In this document: piece by piece, positions 1-7,394 of the stretch | Numbering within the stretch: the stretch's first letter is position 1 | Layout: each line of letters begins with the position of its first letter | From: Bacilli bacterium | GTDB lineage: Bacteria; Bacillota_I; Bacilli_A; RFN20; CAG-826 | Reading direction: 5' to 3' | NCBI GenBank assembly: GCA_024693415.1 | Contig: JAILKX010000119.1 | Span: 1-27,794 of the forward strand | DNA length: 27,794 bases | Made by a program: the position numbers and the translations under genes | Notes under the pieces: model-generated | Database searches by the model: none | What the model was told of the DNA's origin: nothing | Seen by the model: the letters and a program-made list of their open reading frames with translations, nothing else

Positions 1-37
1 CGCCTTTTTCTAGGCTGATTGTTTTTTCTTTTTCCAT
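1..37 (-). CDS. N-terminal fragment of an unidentified leftward gene
   Basis: Only the first 12 codons are in the window, reading MEKEKTISLEKG before the left edge. The start is an ATG at 37-35 with a good ribosome site (AAAGGAG at 52-46) eight bases upstream, so this is very likely a genuine gene start. The fragment is too short to identify a family. It is preceded by a long leader with a terminator-like hairpin at 121-145, which may control it. Confidence 0.6.
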   Translation of the reverse strand, partial: MEKEKTISLEKG

Positions 38-311
38 ATTATGGTCTCCTTTGCTTTTCGCACCTCCATTATGTAATTTCCAGGAAGGCAAAAGGTCGCT
101 CCCCTAGGGACAAATGAAAAGGGCCGGAGGACTCAAAACCGGCCCGAGAGGTGTTATGTGAGGCGTCAATTTATGAAATACAATAAAAAACAATAGAATG
201 ATACTTGAGCCCATCGATACAGAACCACGGGATCGATGACGCCCCACACCATACTATACGGTAAGTTTTTACGAAATCTTGATATTAGTTGAAAAAAGTT
301 AGGAGGAAGCT
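38..311 (-). promoter_or_regulatory. Gene-free leader region upstream of the left-edge gene; possible attenuator or structured RNA
   Basis: No gene is visible here on either strand. Read leftward, GGCGT (243-239) can pair with ACGCC (166-162), and stacked inside this CATCGAT (238-232) pairs with ATCGATG (218-212) around a 13-nt loop. An AU-rich single-stranded stretch follows, then a GC-rich hairpin with a U-rich tail (121-145), then the ribosome site of the left-edge gene. This order (aptamer-like domain, terminator, ribosome site) resembles a transcriptional attenuator, but I do not recognise a known riboswitch or T-box consensus. No convincing -35/-10 pair was found; TATAGT near 254-259 (leftward) is a weak -10 candidate. 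Confidence 0.3.
112..145 (-). terminator. Terminator-like hairpin in the leader of the left-edge gene
   Basis: Read leftward, a 7-bp stem GGGCCGG/CCGGCCC with an 11-nt loop is followed directly by TTTTCATTT. The stem spans 121-145. It lies about 80 nt upstream of the ATG at 37, so it would act either as the end of an unseen upstream transcript or as a conditional attenuator. Confidence 0.5.
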
Positions 312-335
312 TCGTTCGCAACGAGGAGGTCGGCG
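312..335 (+). repeat. Inverted partial copy of the tRNA-Ala anticodon arm
   Basis: These 24 bases are identical to the anticodon arm, variable loop and start of the T arm of the neighbouring tRNA-Ala, but in the opposite orientation. The matching bases in the tRNA are 468-491. After one inserted base the match continues for GTTCGA (337-342). The anticodon stem-loop (CTTCG, TTCGCAA, CGAGG) remains pairable. It may be a recombination or integration remnant, or part of a tRNA-complementary RNA. Confidence 0.7.
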
Positions 336-349
336 AGTTCGAGGCACAA

Positions 350-371
350 GAAAAGGCCCCCGAAGGGACCT
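350..371 (-). terminator. Rho-independent terminator of tRNA-Ala
   Basis: Read leftward, AGGTCCC (371-365), a TTCG tetraloop (364-361) and GGGGCCT (360-354) form a 7-bp stem with one G-U pair, followed by TTTT (353-350). It sits about 70 nt downstream of the tRNA 3' end. Confidence 0.75.
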
Positions 372-420
372 ATCTATCTGGATGCCGCCGTTTGTCCAAC
401 TTTGGATAAGTGGATTTGGA

Positions 421-439
421 CGACGACAGTATGTCGTCG
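421..439 (-). other. Hairpin just downstream of tRNA-Ala
   Basis: CGACGACA (421-428) and TGTCGTCG (432-439) form an 8-bp perfect stem around a 3-nt loop, four bases past the CCA end of the tRNA. There is no T run, so it is unlikely to terminate on its own. It could define the 3' trailer for tRNA end processing. Confidence 0.4.
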
Positions 440-443
440 AGAA

Positions 444-519
444 TGGTGGAGCATAGCGGGATCGAACCGCCGACCTCCTCGTTGCGAACGAGGCGCTCTC
501 CCAGCTGAGCTAATGCCCC
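444..519 (-). tRNA. tRNA-Ala, anticodon CGC
   Basis: A complete 76-nt cloverleaf reads leftward from G at 519 to an encoded CCA at 446-444. The acceptor stem is GGGGCAT/ATGCTCC and includes the G3-U70 pair that marks alanine tRNAs. The D arm is GCTC/GAGC, the anticodon stem CCTCG/CGAGG, and the loop TTCGCAA has anticodon CGC, which reads GCG. The variable loop is five bases and the T loop is TTCGATC. The gene is monocistronic, with its own promoter at 531-558 and a terminator at 350-371. Confidence 0.95.
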
Positions 520-530
520 ACGGCTCGATT

Positions 531-558
531 ATTATACTCAACCGTGGCCCTAATTCAA
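531..558 (-). promoter_or_regulatory. Promoter of tRNA-Ala
   Basis: Read leftward, TTGAAT (558-553), a 16-bp spacer and a perfect TATAAT (536-531) form a strong sigma-A type promoter. The expected transcription start is about five bases before the tRNA 5' end. Confidence 0.8.
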
Positions 559-613
559 TGCGCGAAAACCGAATAATGGCTTTTCTCGGCCATCAATGCA
601 TCCCTGCAAGCCG

Positions 614-645
614 CGAAAAAATCGCCGCCCGTAACAGGCGGCGAT
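614..645 (-). terminator. Terminator of the glucan-utilisation operon
   Basis: Read leftward, ATCGCCGCC (645-637), a 7-nt loop and GGCGGCGAT (629-621) form a 9-bp perfect stem followed by a run of T. It lies 22 bases past the stop codon of the last operon gene. The rightward strand also carries a T-rich tail after the stem, so it may work in both directions. It is the only strong terminator seen between here and 23050. Confidence 0.85.
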
Positions 646-666
646 CTTTTTCACGAATAATATGGA

Positions 667-3612
667 TTACGCGTGATAGAGGTAGAAGTCGGAGATGGTG
701 AGGGTGCCGGTCTGGGCAACTTCTTGCTGACCGATGAAGATGACGCTCTTTTCCCATTTGGCGTCAATGGCGACGGATTGTTCGACATCGATGACCTGCT
801 CAACGCCGGCCTTTAGGCTAACGCGGTGTTCGTTGGCGTTGTTGTCGGCGACTTTGAGCAAGACTTCGCAATCGGCGGTGCAAACCAACTTGACGTGGAG
901 CTTGTTGTATTTGCTGTAGTCGCGGGCCTTGGAGAAGAGCTGGACGATTTCCCACTGCTGTTCGGCGGTCTTGTCATAGGCGACCTTCATGCCATCGTCA
1001 TCATAGGAGACGGTGTAGCAGGAAGCGGCGACGCCGATCTTTTCGAAGGTGAGCCTATCGTTGTTTTCAATGGCGGCGTCGGGACGGCAGAGCATGAGGT
1101 CGTGGAGAACGACTTTGCCCTCTAGGGCGCCCGGATTATCGCCCGCGGCGATGAACACGATGAACTTCTTCGAGAGATCGCAGATAGTGGAATCGAACGT
1201 GTAGTCGATGAGGGTCGGTTCGTTTGCCTTAAGGTTGAACCACTTCTCGGCTGCGCCGTTATCAAAGGGCTTGAGGAGGACTGTGACGTCGACGGTGGCG
1301 GTCAACGTTCCGACGGCGCGGTTATAGGTGTGGACATCCCACCAGTCTTCGGGAAGCTCGATGCCGGCTTGGATGTTTTCCCAGCCGCTAGCAGTCTTCT
1401 TATAGTTGACGACAATGTCGCCATTGTCATCTTTGCGAAGGTTATAGCAGTCACTGGCGAAGGAATACTGATCGAGGTAAACGCCGGACCAGGTGGCGGT
1501 ATTGAGACCGGTTCCGACCGCGTAAGGATCGAAAGCCTCAAGGTGGAGACCACCGAATGTTACGCTTCCCGCAAGCGTATCGGACGCGTCGACGCAGATC
1601 ATGATGATGACTTTGGCCCACATCGGATTGAACGGCACGGCGGTGAACGAGTAATCAAGCTCGTACGCGGTATTGGCGGTCAAAGCGATGTTGGTTTCGT
1701 TGGCGCCGTTGTCCATCGGCTTAATGATGACGTGAACGTCAACGGTGGAAGTGATGGTGCCAACGATCTTGTTGTAGGAGGCAATGTCGTCGGCGGTGAC
1801 GAGCATTTCGAGCCCCTGATAGCCAGAAGCTTCGAAGCTGTAATCTGCGACGAGATCGCCGTCTTCATTGTTGCTGATGGTGTAGGCGCCGGCAGAGGTA
1901 ACTTTATTTAGCGGAACGTTTCCGGTGTATCCGACGTTGGCGAATTCGCGGGTAAGGCGAAGGTCGGTGAAGGTGACGGTTCCCTTGAGGGTGCCGCCTT
2001 CGTCGCCGGCACAGATGAAGACATAGAAGCCTTTGGTGAGGTCGACGATGTCTTTGCTGACGGTGTAATCGACATCCTGAGCAACGCCGGCCTTGAGGTC
2101 GAGCCAATGCTCTCCTGCGCCGTTGTCATAGGCCTTAAGGAGGACCTTGACGTCGACATTTGCTTCGACGCGGCCAACGACGCGGTTGAAATTCTTGTCC
2201 CACCAATCGTCGACTTTGGAGTTGAGCTTGTACTCAATGCTTTCCCAGCCGGTGGCGTTCTTTTCGTAGTTGACGGTTGTGACGTGCTTGTCGTGGTAAA
2301 CCGTGTAGCAGCTGTCTGCCCTGTTGTGGGCGTCTAGGAAGTAGGCGGGGTAATATGCGTCGTTCAACACATCCGGCACGACGACTGCGGTGGTGTCGAA
2401 CGCGCATCCCTTAAGGGTGAGTTCGCCGTTGGCGATGTCTTCGCCCGTGGCGCCCGGATCCGGGAAGATGGCGACCAAGAATTCATTGTAGTCTTGGTTT
2501 GCGATGACCTTGGTGATGTCAAGCTCAATGGCCTGTTCTTCGCCGGTGAGGACGGCCCTCTTCTCGACCGAGGTGGCATTGCTCTTGTCTTGGAACTTGA
2601 AGAGGACTTCTTTATTGGCGGTGCCGGTCACCGTGAATGCGATGCGCTTGAATCCAGAATCCTGGAGGGCGTGGTCATCGCTGTTCTTGACGAGCGCCGA
2701 GACATAGGACCATGGGTTGGCTTTCTTGCCGCCCCAAGTGAACTTGAAGCCGCCGTCGACTTCAGTGGTCTCGATTTCGCCATCAGAGTTGTATCCCCAA
2801 CGGTACATGACGTCGAGCTTATCGGTTTCACCGTTGTAATAGGTGTAATCCTGCGGGATGCTCGGCATGCCGGGGGCGATGTCGTAAGCGGAATTGACCT
2901 CTTCTTGGCTGAGGACGAACTTATCGATGGTGATGGTGCCATTGCCCGATTCCTTCACGCTGCGGTTGGCGAAGAAGAGAATCGAATCGACTTGGCTCCA
3001 ATCGGTAACGAAGCTCAGACCGAATTCATAGGTCTTGGTTTTGCTGGTGAAGTTGAAGCGCTTCTCAAACGTTCCGCCAGCGCCCTGGACTTTGACCATG
3101 ACGATGTCGGAGCCGCTTTCGACGTCGAGCTTGCCGGTGAAGCTGATCTTCTTGTAGACGTCGAATCTAGCACGATAGGCGGCGTCATAAGCGAACGAGC
3201 GGGAGACGTATTCCCATCCACCGCTTCCTTCGCCGGTCACATCTTCGTACGTGATGATGGTTTTGTCGTCGCGGTCGACGACGCTGTAGCATTCCTCGCC
3301 AGGATTGCCGGCCCACATTTTGCGGATGTCGTATTCCGCAGGCATCGGATCCTCTTCGCTGCTCGTCACAGGGGGTTCCTCGGACGAAACGGGCGTCGGA
3401 TCCTCCTCGCTGCTCGTCACAGGGGGTTCCTCGGACGAAACGGGCGTCGGGGTCGACGTCTCGGATGAAACGGGCGCCTCAGACGAAGCGGCGACTGACG
3501 AGTTCGCTTCGGAAGAAGGCGTGACGCTTGACGACGTTGGCGCGCCGCAAGCCGTCATTGCTCCTACGGCCATAGAAGCTAAAATCAACTTTAGTAGATT
3601 TCTTTTTCTCAT
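667..3612 (-). CDS. Large surface lipoprotein with about six tandem beta-sandwich (CBM-like) domains
   Basis: Predicted lipoprotein of 981 residues. The start at 3612 (MRKRN) is preferred because AAAGGAGG lies four bases upstream; an ATG five codons earlier would swallow this ribosome site. A short signal peptide ends in a lipobox with Cys22. A Ser/Glu/Pro/Thr linker (about 25-92) contains two copies of a 17-residue unit. Then come about six domains of 135-165 residues, near 93-240, 243-410, 415-557, 560-695, 700-845 and 848-981. The last four share a DNGAxE-like motif (496-501, 634-639, 784-789, 923-928, the last as DNNANE), and two share an aromatic WWD segment. No hydrolase motif was recognised. 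The folds resemble carbohydrate-binding modules, so a role in binding the glucan at the surface is inferred. It is the last gene of the operon, 29 nt after the ATPase gene. Confidence 0.85.
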   Translation of the reverse strand: MRKRNLLKLILASMAVGAMTACGAPTSSSVTPSSEANSSVAASSEAPVSSETSTPTPVSSEEPPVTSSEEDPTPVSSEEPPVTSSEEDPMPAEYDIRKMWAGNPGEECYSVVDRDDKTIITYEDVTGEGSGGWEYVSRSFAYDAAYRARFDVYKKISFTGKLDVESGSDIVMVKVQGAGGTFEKRFNFTSKTKTYEFGLSFVTDWSQVDSILFFANRSVKESGNGTITIDKFVLSQEEVNSAYDIAPGMPSIPQDYTYYNGETDKLDVMYRWGYNSDGEIETTEVDGGFKFTWGGKKANPWSYVSALVKNSDDHALQDSGFKRIAFTVTGTANKEVLFKFQDKSNATSVEKRAVLTGEEQAIELDITKVIANQDYNEFLVAIFPDPGATGEDIANGELTLKGCAFDTTAVVVPDVLNDAYYPAYFLDAHNRADSCYTVYHDKHVTTVNYEKNATGWESIEYKLNSKVDDWWDKNFNRVVGRVEANVDVKVLLKAYDNGAGEHWLDLKAGVAQDVDYTVSKDIVDLTKGFYVFICAGDEGGTLKGTVTFTDLRLTREFANVGYTGNVPLNKVTSAGAYTISNNEDGDLVADYSFEASGYQGLEMLVTADDIASYNKIVGTITSTVDVHVIIKPMDNGANETNIALTANTAYELDYSFTAVPFNPMWAKVIIMICVDASDTLAGSVTFGGLHLEAFDPYAVGTGLNTATWSGVYLDQYSFASDCYNLRKDDNGDIVVNYKKTASGWENIQAGIELPEDWWDVHTYNRAVGTLTATVDVTVLLKPFDNGAAEKWFNLKANEPTLIDYTFDSTICDLSKKFIVFIAAGDNPGALEGKVVLHDLMLCRPDAAIENNDRLTFEKIGVAASCYTVSYDDDGMKVAYDKTAEQQWEIVQLFSKARDYSKYNKLHVKLVCTADCEVLLKVADNNANEHRVSLKAGVEQVIDVEQSVAIDAKWEKSVIFIGQQEVAQTGTLTISDFYLYHA
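3347..3448 (-). repeat. Tandem 51-bp repeat in the lipoprotein linker
   Basis: Two adjacent 51-bp units (3347-3397 and 3398-3448) differ at a single visible base and encode a 17-residue Pro/Ser/Glu/Thr/Asp unit twice. The unit length is a multiple of three, so copy-number changes would lengthen or shorten the surface linker without breaking the frame. Confidence 0.9.
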
Positions 3613-3641
3613 GATTCCTCCTTTCATTGATTTTATTTGAA

Positions 3642-4763
3642 CTATCGCTTAAGGATAGTTGAGCCCTTGTCATAGTCGAAGAGATGAATCTGCTTCGTGT
3701 CGAATTCGAGCGCGATCACATCGTCTTGCTCAATGTTGACGCGCGGTTTACTGCGGAAAACCAAATCCCCTTCTTTCCCATTCACGGACGCGTAAATAAG
3801 GATCTCGTTCCCGAGCTTTTCTGTGATGAGCACCTTCGCCTCGACGAGAGAATTCTCTTTCGTCGGCTTTTCGGACGATAGATATATGTCTTCGGCCCTG
3901 ATGCCCATGATGAACTGGCGGTTGTTGTAGTCGTCGATCGCGAACCTCTCGACAGTCGCGGGGTCAAGCTGAACCTTGTGTTTGCCGAATTTCGCATACA
4001 CGTGGTCGCTATCTTTCATCAGAGTGACCGTGATGAAGTTGATCTGCGGCGTTCCGATGAAGCCGGCGACGAACTGATTCACGGGATAGTCATAGAGGTT
4101 TTCTGGGGTGTCGACCTGCTGGATGACGCCGTCTTTCATGACGACGATCCTCGTGCCCATGGTCATGGCTTCCGTCTGGTCATGGGTGACATAGACGAAA
4201 GTCGTCTGGAGATCGTTATGGAGCTTGGTGATCTCGGTGCGCATCTGGGCGCGCATCTTCGCGTCGAGGTTGGAAAGCGGCTCGTCCAATAGGAATACCT
4301 TCGGTTCACGGACGATGGCGCGTCCCAAAGCGACGCGTTGCCTCTGGCCGCCGGAAAGCTGGGCGGGCTTGCGGCGAAGCAGTCCTTCGATGCCCAAAAT
4401 CTTGGCGGCCTTCAGGACCTTCTGCTCGATTTCTTTCTTCGGGACTTTGCGCAGGCGAAGGCTGAACGACATGTTCTCGAAAACGGTCATGTAGGGGTAC
4501 AGCGCGTAATTCTGGAACACCATCGCGATATCGCGGTCGCGGGGCTCGACTTTATTCACTTTGCGGTCGTCAATGAAAACGTCGCCCTTCGAGATTTCCT
4601 CAAGGCCCGCGATCATGCGTAGAGTCGTCGATTTGCCGCATCCGGACGGACCGACGAAAACGACGAATTCCTTGTCGTGGATCTCCAAGGTGAAATCCTT
4701 AACGGCGGGTTCGCTTGCGCCCGGATAGATTTTGTAGACGTGCTGAAGTGATATTTTGCCCAT
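3642..4763 (-). CDS. msmK: Carbohydrate ABC transporter ATPase (MsmK/UgpC/MalK family)
   Basis: The 373-residue cytosolic protein has the full length of this family and all ATPase motifs: Walker A GPSGCGKST (38-46), Q-loop Gln84, signature LSGGQ (136-140), Walker B VFLLDEP (156-162) and switch His194. A C-terminal TOBE-like regulatory domain follows from about 240. It would power sugar import by binding the EAA loops of the MalF/MalG-type permeases. It is the only ATPase in the operon although two permease pairs are present, so it probably serves both, as MsmK does in streptococci. It starts two bases after the stop of the cytosolic GH144 gene, with a G-rich ribosome site (AGGGGGG) inside the end of that gene. 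Confidence 0.95.
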   Translation of the reverse strand: MGKISLQHVYKIYPGASEPAVKDFTLEIHDKEFVVFVGPSGCGKSTTLRMIAGLEEISKGDVFIDDRKVNKVEPRDRDIAMVFQNYALYPYMTVFENMSFSLRLRKVPKKEIEQKVLKAAKILGIEGLLRRKPAQLSGGQRQRVALGRAIVREPKVFLLDEPLSNLDAKMRAQMRTEITKLHNDLQTTFVYVTHDQTEAMTMGTRIVVMKDGVIQQVDTPENLYDYPVNQFVAGFIGTPQINFITVTLMKDSDHVYAKFGKHKVQLDPATVERFAIDDYNNRQFIMGIRAEDIYLSSEKPTKENSLVEAKVLITEKLGNEILIYASVNGKEGDLVFRSKPRVNIEQDDVIALEFDTKQIHLFDYDKGSTILKR

Positions 4764-4765
4764 TT

Positions 4766-5950
4766 TTAATTCGCCCCCCTAATACCAATCCGATACAGAC
4801 CGTTCCTGATGGTGTCCAGAGACATGAAAGTCCGCCATATGGTCGAACGAAGATGATTCTCAATCATCACCAGGCTTATGCCTTTATCAATTGCCAAGCA
4901 ATAAGGGCAAATGAAATTTGTATCTTCATTATAAGAGTCGACAAGCCCGTAGTCACCAAGCAATTTTTGCTTAGAGTAAAGGTAATCCAAAGCTCCTATT
5001 GATTCATTTGGGGTGAAAACAATTGACCCAAGGCTTGCGCAAGGCGCCACGGTGCCATCGTTGAAGGTGATTCCCTCACCCGAAGGAGGCGAACCATATC
5101 GGCCGCAATATCCGTCAGCCGAAGCACATGCGGTGAGACCCCAGCTCCTGCGGTGGAACGAAGCGTGCTTCCCCTCTTCGTCGCATGCATATTCGTAAGC
5201 GGCCCTAGAAGCCTCGACCGAATTCAAGAACCAATCCACGCCATCCCCGTCTTTCGTTCCGCGGAAATCGATGAAGCCATGGGAATACTGATAGGTGAAG
5301 ATGGAGCCGTGCCACGAGCAGATGAAACTATGGCCTTTATAGGAGCCGCGGTCTCTGATGAAGCCATTGTAAATCGAAGGATCCATCGCTTTGCCTGGCT
5401 CCTCGCTAGCTGCGCCAAAGACATAAAGAAGGAGCTGTTCGGCGTAGCGATCCCAGTGTCCGCGGAAGCTTCCATCGCGCTCTAGCGACATAGCGAACAT
5501 ATGCCCATAAGTCTGCAAAAAGAACGGGAAATCGATATCTTTAAGCAGATTTTGCGCTGTTTTTTCAACTTCTCCATGAAAATATCCCGCCGCCGAGAAA
5601 ACGCCGGCAAGCAATAGAGCCGTGTCCACGGTAGAGACTTCGCTACGCTCCGTCGGCTTCCCGTCGGAAATCCGATAGAAGTGATAGAACCACCCTTTCA
5701 CGCGCTCTAAATGGTAGAGCCTTTCCGCCCCTTTGACGGCAAGGGATTCCGCCTCCGAATAGGAAAGTATTCCCTCCTCGACCGCGGCGATCAAAGCGGT
5801 GTAGAAGAACCCTGTTCCGGCGATGGAGGCGATGTCGCTTCTTGAAGAAGGGTAAACATCCGGCACCAAGCCAAACGAGCAATTCCTTTTTGAGAAGGCG
5901 TCCAAAAAGAACCTGATGCAGTGCCTATGTTCGGTTCGAACGTTATTCAT
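4766..5950 (-). CDS. Cytosolic GH144-like (PF10091) glucanase
   Basis: The 394-residue protein has no signal peptide or membrane segment, so it should be cytosolic. Motifs of the PF10091/GH144 family are in order: SIAGTGFF (42-49), EVSTVDTALLLAG (104-116), DRYAEQLLLY (167-176), FTYQYSHGFIDFRG (218-231), SWGLTAC (269-275), DGTVAPCASLGSI (298-310) and AIDKGISLVMIEN (353-365). Characterised GH144 enzymes cut beta-1,2-glucan or release sophorose. The segment before AIDKG reads FICPYCL, where the surface paralogue has WYDADFIG, so substrate choice or activity may differ. Its start overlaps the end of the surface paralogue by 8 nt, suggesting translational coupling. It probably shortens imported oligosaccharides before GH94 acts. 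Family assignment is secure; substrate is inferred. Confidence 0.88.
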   Translation of the reverse strand: MNNVRTEHRHCIRFFLDAFSKRNCSFGLVPDVYPSSRSDIASIAGTGFFYTALIAAVEEGILSYSEAESLAVKGAERLYHLERVKGWFYHFYRISDGKPTERSEVSTVDTALLLAGVFSAAGYFHGEVEKTAQNLLKDIDFPFFLQTYGHMFAMSLERDGSFRGHWDRYAEQLLLYVFGAASEEPGKAMDPSIYNGFIRDRGSYKGHSFICSWHGSIFTYQYSHGFIDFRGTKDGDGVDWFLNSVEASRAAYEYACDEEGKHASFHRRSWGLTACASADGYCGRYGSPPSGEGITFNDGTVAPCASLGSIVFTPNESIGALDYLYSKQKLLGDYGLVDSYNEDTNFICPYCLAIDKGISLVMIENHLRSTIWRTFMSLDTIRNGLYRIGIRGAN

Positions 5951-7391
5951 GCGCGACCTCTACGAATTCATTGTTCAGGAAGCCCGCTTTGACGTATCCG
6001 TTATCCATCGGCAACGAGCAAACGAAATCAGGGTTCTTGTAGTTGTAGAGCTGCAGCACCTCGATGCCTTTATCGATGCCGATGAAGTCGGCGTCATACC
6101 AGGCGGCGCCATTGAAATCGAGATTATAGGAATCGCGCAGGCCATAGACATCGTCGTTGAGGCCCGGCAGGGACTGATAATAGACGAGGGCGTCATATGA
6201 TTCGCGCGGCGTAAACGGCATGCTGCCGATGGCCGCGCAGGGGGTGATCGTTCCCTGAATCATCAGATAATTGGTGGAATTATAGCCATCGAATCCTCGA
6301 GGCGCGGCCCCAAGTTCGCCGGTATATCCTAACGGACCGTCGCAAGCGCTCAGCCCCCAACCAGGCGAATCGAAGGATGCATACGACGAGGCCAAGGACT
6401 TGCAGAAGGCGTAGTTCGTTTGGCTCGCCAGGACGCTATTCGTGTAGAAATTATTGCCCTTGAAGTCGTCATAGAGTTTGAAGTTGAAGAACGCCTGGGA
6501 ATACTGATAGGTGAAGAGCGAACCGAACCAAGAATAGATATGCGTGATACCGGCGTATTCGCCTTTTGCGCGGGTGATGGATTTGTAAAGCGAGGAAGAG
6601 AGCCTATGCTCCTCGACGGGATTCCCGGCGCCGAGGATATAAATCATCAGCTGCTCGGCGTAATAATCCCAGGGCGAAAGCTGCGCCTTGGTCTCGAGGT
6701 TCTTGATCCCCATCGAGACATAGGTCTTCCCGTTCTTCGAGGTCAGGAACGCATTGTAATCGACGTTGGACCAGGCCTGAATCGCCTTTTCGAGAACCGC
6801 TCCTTCGAAATACTCGCCCGCGACGATCGCCCCGGATATCAAAATGGCGGTGTCGATGGTGGAGATTTCGCTTTCGCTGTTGCGACTCCCGTTGCGCCTA
6901 TTCACGAAATGGGCGATGCAGCCCTCGTAACTCGTGGTATCGTCTGCCTGAATCCTCAAAACGGTATCTAGGGTCAGGCTTGCGCGCTTCTCCCCTTCTT
7001 CTTTCGTGATGTATCCCTGCTCAACGAAGACCGGATAGGCGGCCAGAGCGAATCCCGTCGCCGCGATGGAGCAGACGCTCTTATCGGTGTAGCGATCTTG
7101 GACTAAACCATAGCCCTTGGAGGTTTCGCTCAGGTTGGTGGTGTCGCTCAAATAGCGGAAGCAGGCATACAGCTCTTTGTCGATCGCGGCCATGTCAATC
7201 GGCTGCTCTTCGCTCGAAACCTCCGCCTCAGAGGAGACGATCTCCTCTTCGGAAGACGCTGGCTGAACCGTCGAAAAAGAAGCGGTTGATTCAGCTTCAG
7301 AAATCGAATCCGTTGAGGACGTGACATTGTTTTGCCCGCACGAAGCAAGCAACAAAGAGATTGCTAATATTGGTAATGCGCGTTGTTTCAT
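5943..7391 (-). CDS. Surface GH144-like (PF10091) endo-glucanase lipoprotein
   Basis: The 482-residue lipoprotein has signal peptide 1-17, lipobox LLASC with Cys18, and a Ser/Glu-rich linker to about residue 65. The catalytic domain covers about 66-470 and follows the PF10091 pattern: SIAATGFALAAYP (108-120), EISTIDTAILISG (175-187), YYAEQLMIYILG (243-254), SLFTYQYSQAFFNF (291-304), GWGLSACDGPLGY (344-356), GTITPCAAIGSMPF (380-393) and WYDADFIGIDKG (431-442). The fold in this family is an alpha/alpha barrel, and known GH144 members hydrolyse beta-1,2-glucan. It should cut the polymer outside the cell into importable pieces. The ribosome site AGGAG lies in the last codons of the upstream permease gene, three bases before which that gene stops. 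It shares architecture with the cytosolic paralogue directly downstream. Confidence 0.9.
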   Translation of the reverse strand: MKQRALPILAISLLLASCGQNNVTSSTDSISEAESTASFSTVQPASSEEEIVSSEAEVSSEEQPIDMAAIDKELYACFRYLSDTTNLSETSKGYGLVQDRYTDKSVCSIAATGFALAAYPVFVEQGYITKEEGEKRASLTLDTVLRIQADDTTSYEGCIAHFVNRRNGSRNSESEISTIDTAILISGAIVAGEYFEGAVLEKAIQAWSNVDYNAFLTSKNGKTYVSMGIKNLETKAQLSPWDYYAEQLMIYILGAGNPVEEHRLSSSLYKSITRAKGEYAGITHIYSWFGSLFTYQYSQAFFNFKLYDDFKGNNFYTNSVLASQTNYAFCKSLASSYASFDSPGWGLSACDGPLGYTGELGAAPRGFDGYNSTNYLMIQGTITPCAAIGSMPFTPRESYDALVYYQSLPGLNDDVYGLRDSYNLDFNGAAWYDADFIGIDKGIEVLQLYNYKNPDFVCSLPMDNGYVKAGFLNNEFVEVAHE

Positions 7392-7394
7392 CTG

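Noticed and set aside
38..311. Known riboswitch or T-box in the leader of the left-edge gene
   Set aside because: No T-box antiterminator sequence or recognisable aptamer core was seen; only generic hairpins could be supported.
402..701. Rightward open frame of 99 codons
   Set aside because: It runs through the tRNA-Ala gene and the operon terminator on the other strand, so it is a chance frame.
2494..3468. Long rightward open frame of 324 codons inside the repeat lipoprotein gene
   Set aside because: It is antisense to a clear lipoprotein gene; its repeated segment is only the reverse reading of the 51-bp linker repeat, and it has no ribosome site or family motif.
3613..3627. Five-codon longer start of the repeat lipoprotein
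   Set aside because: The extra codons are the ribosome site AAAGGAGG itself; the next ATG gives a normal signal peptide.
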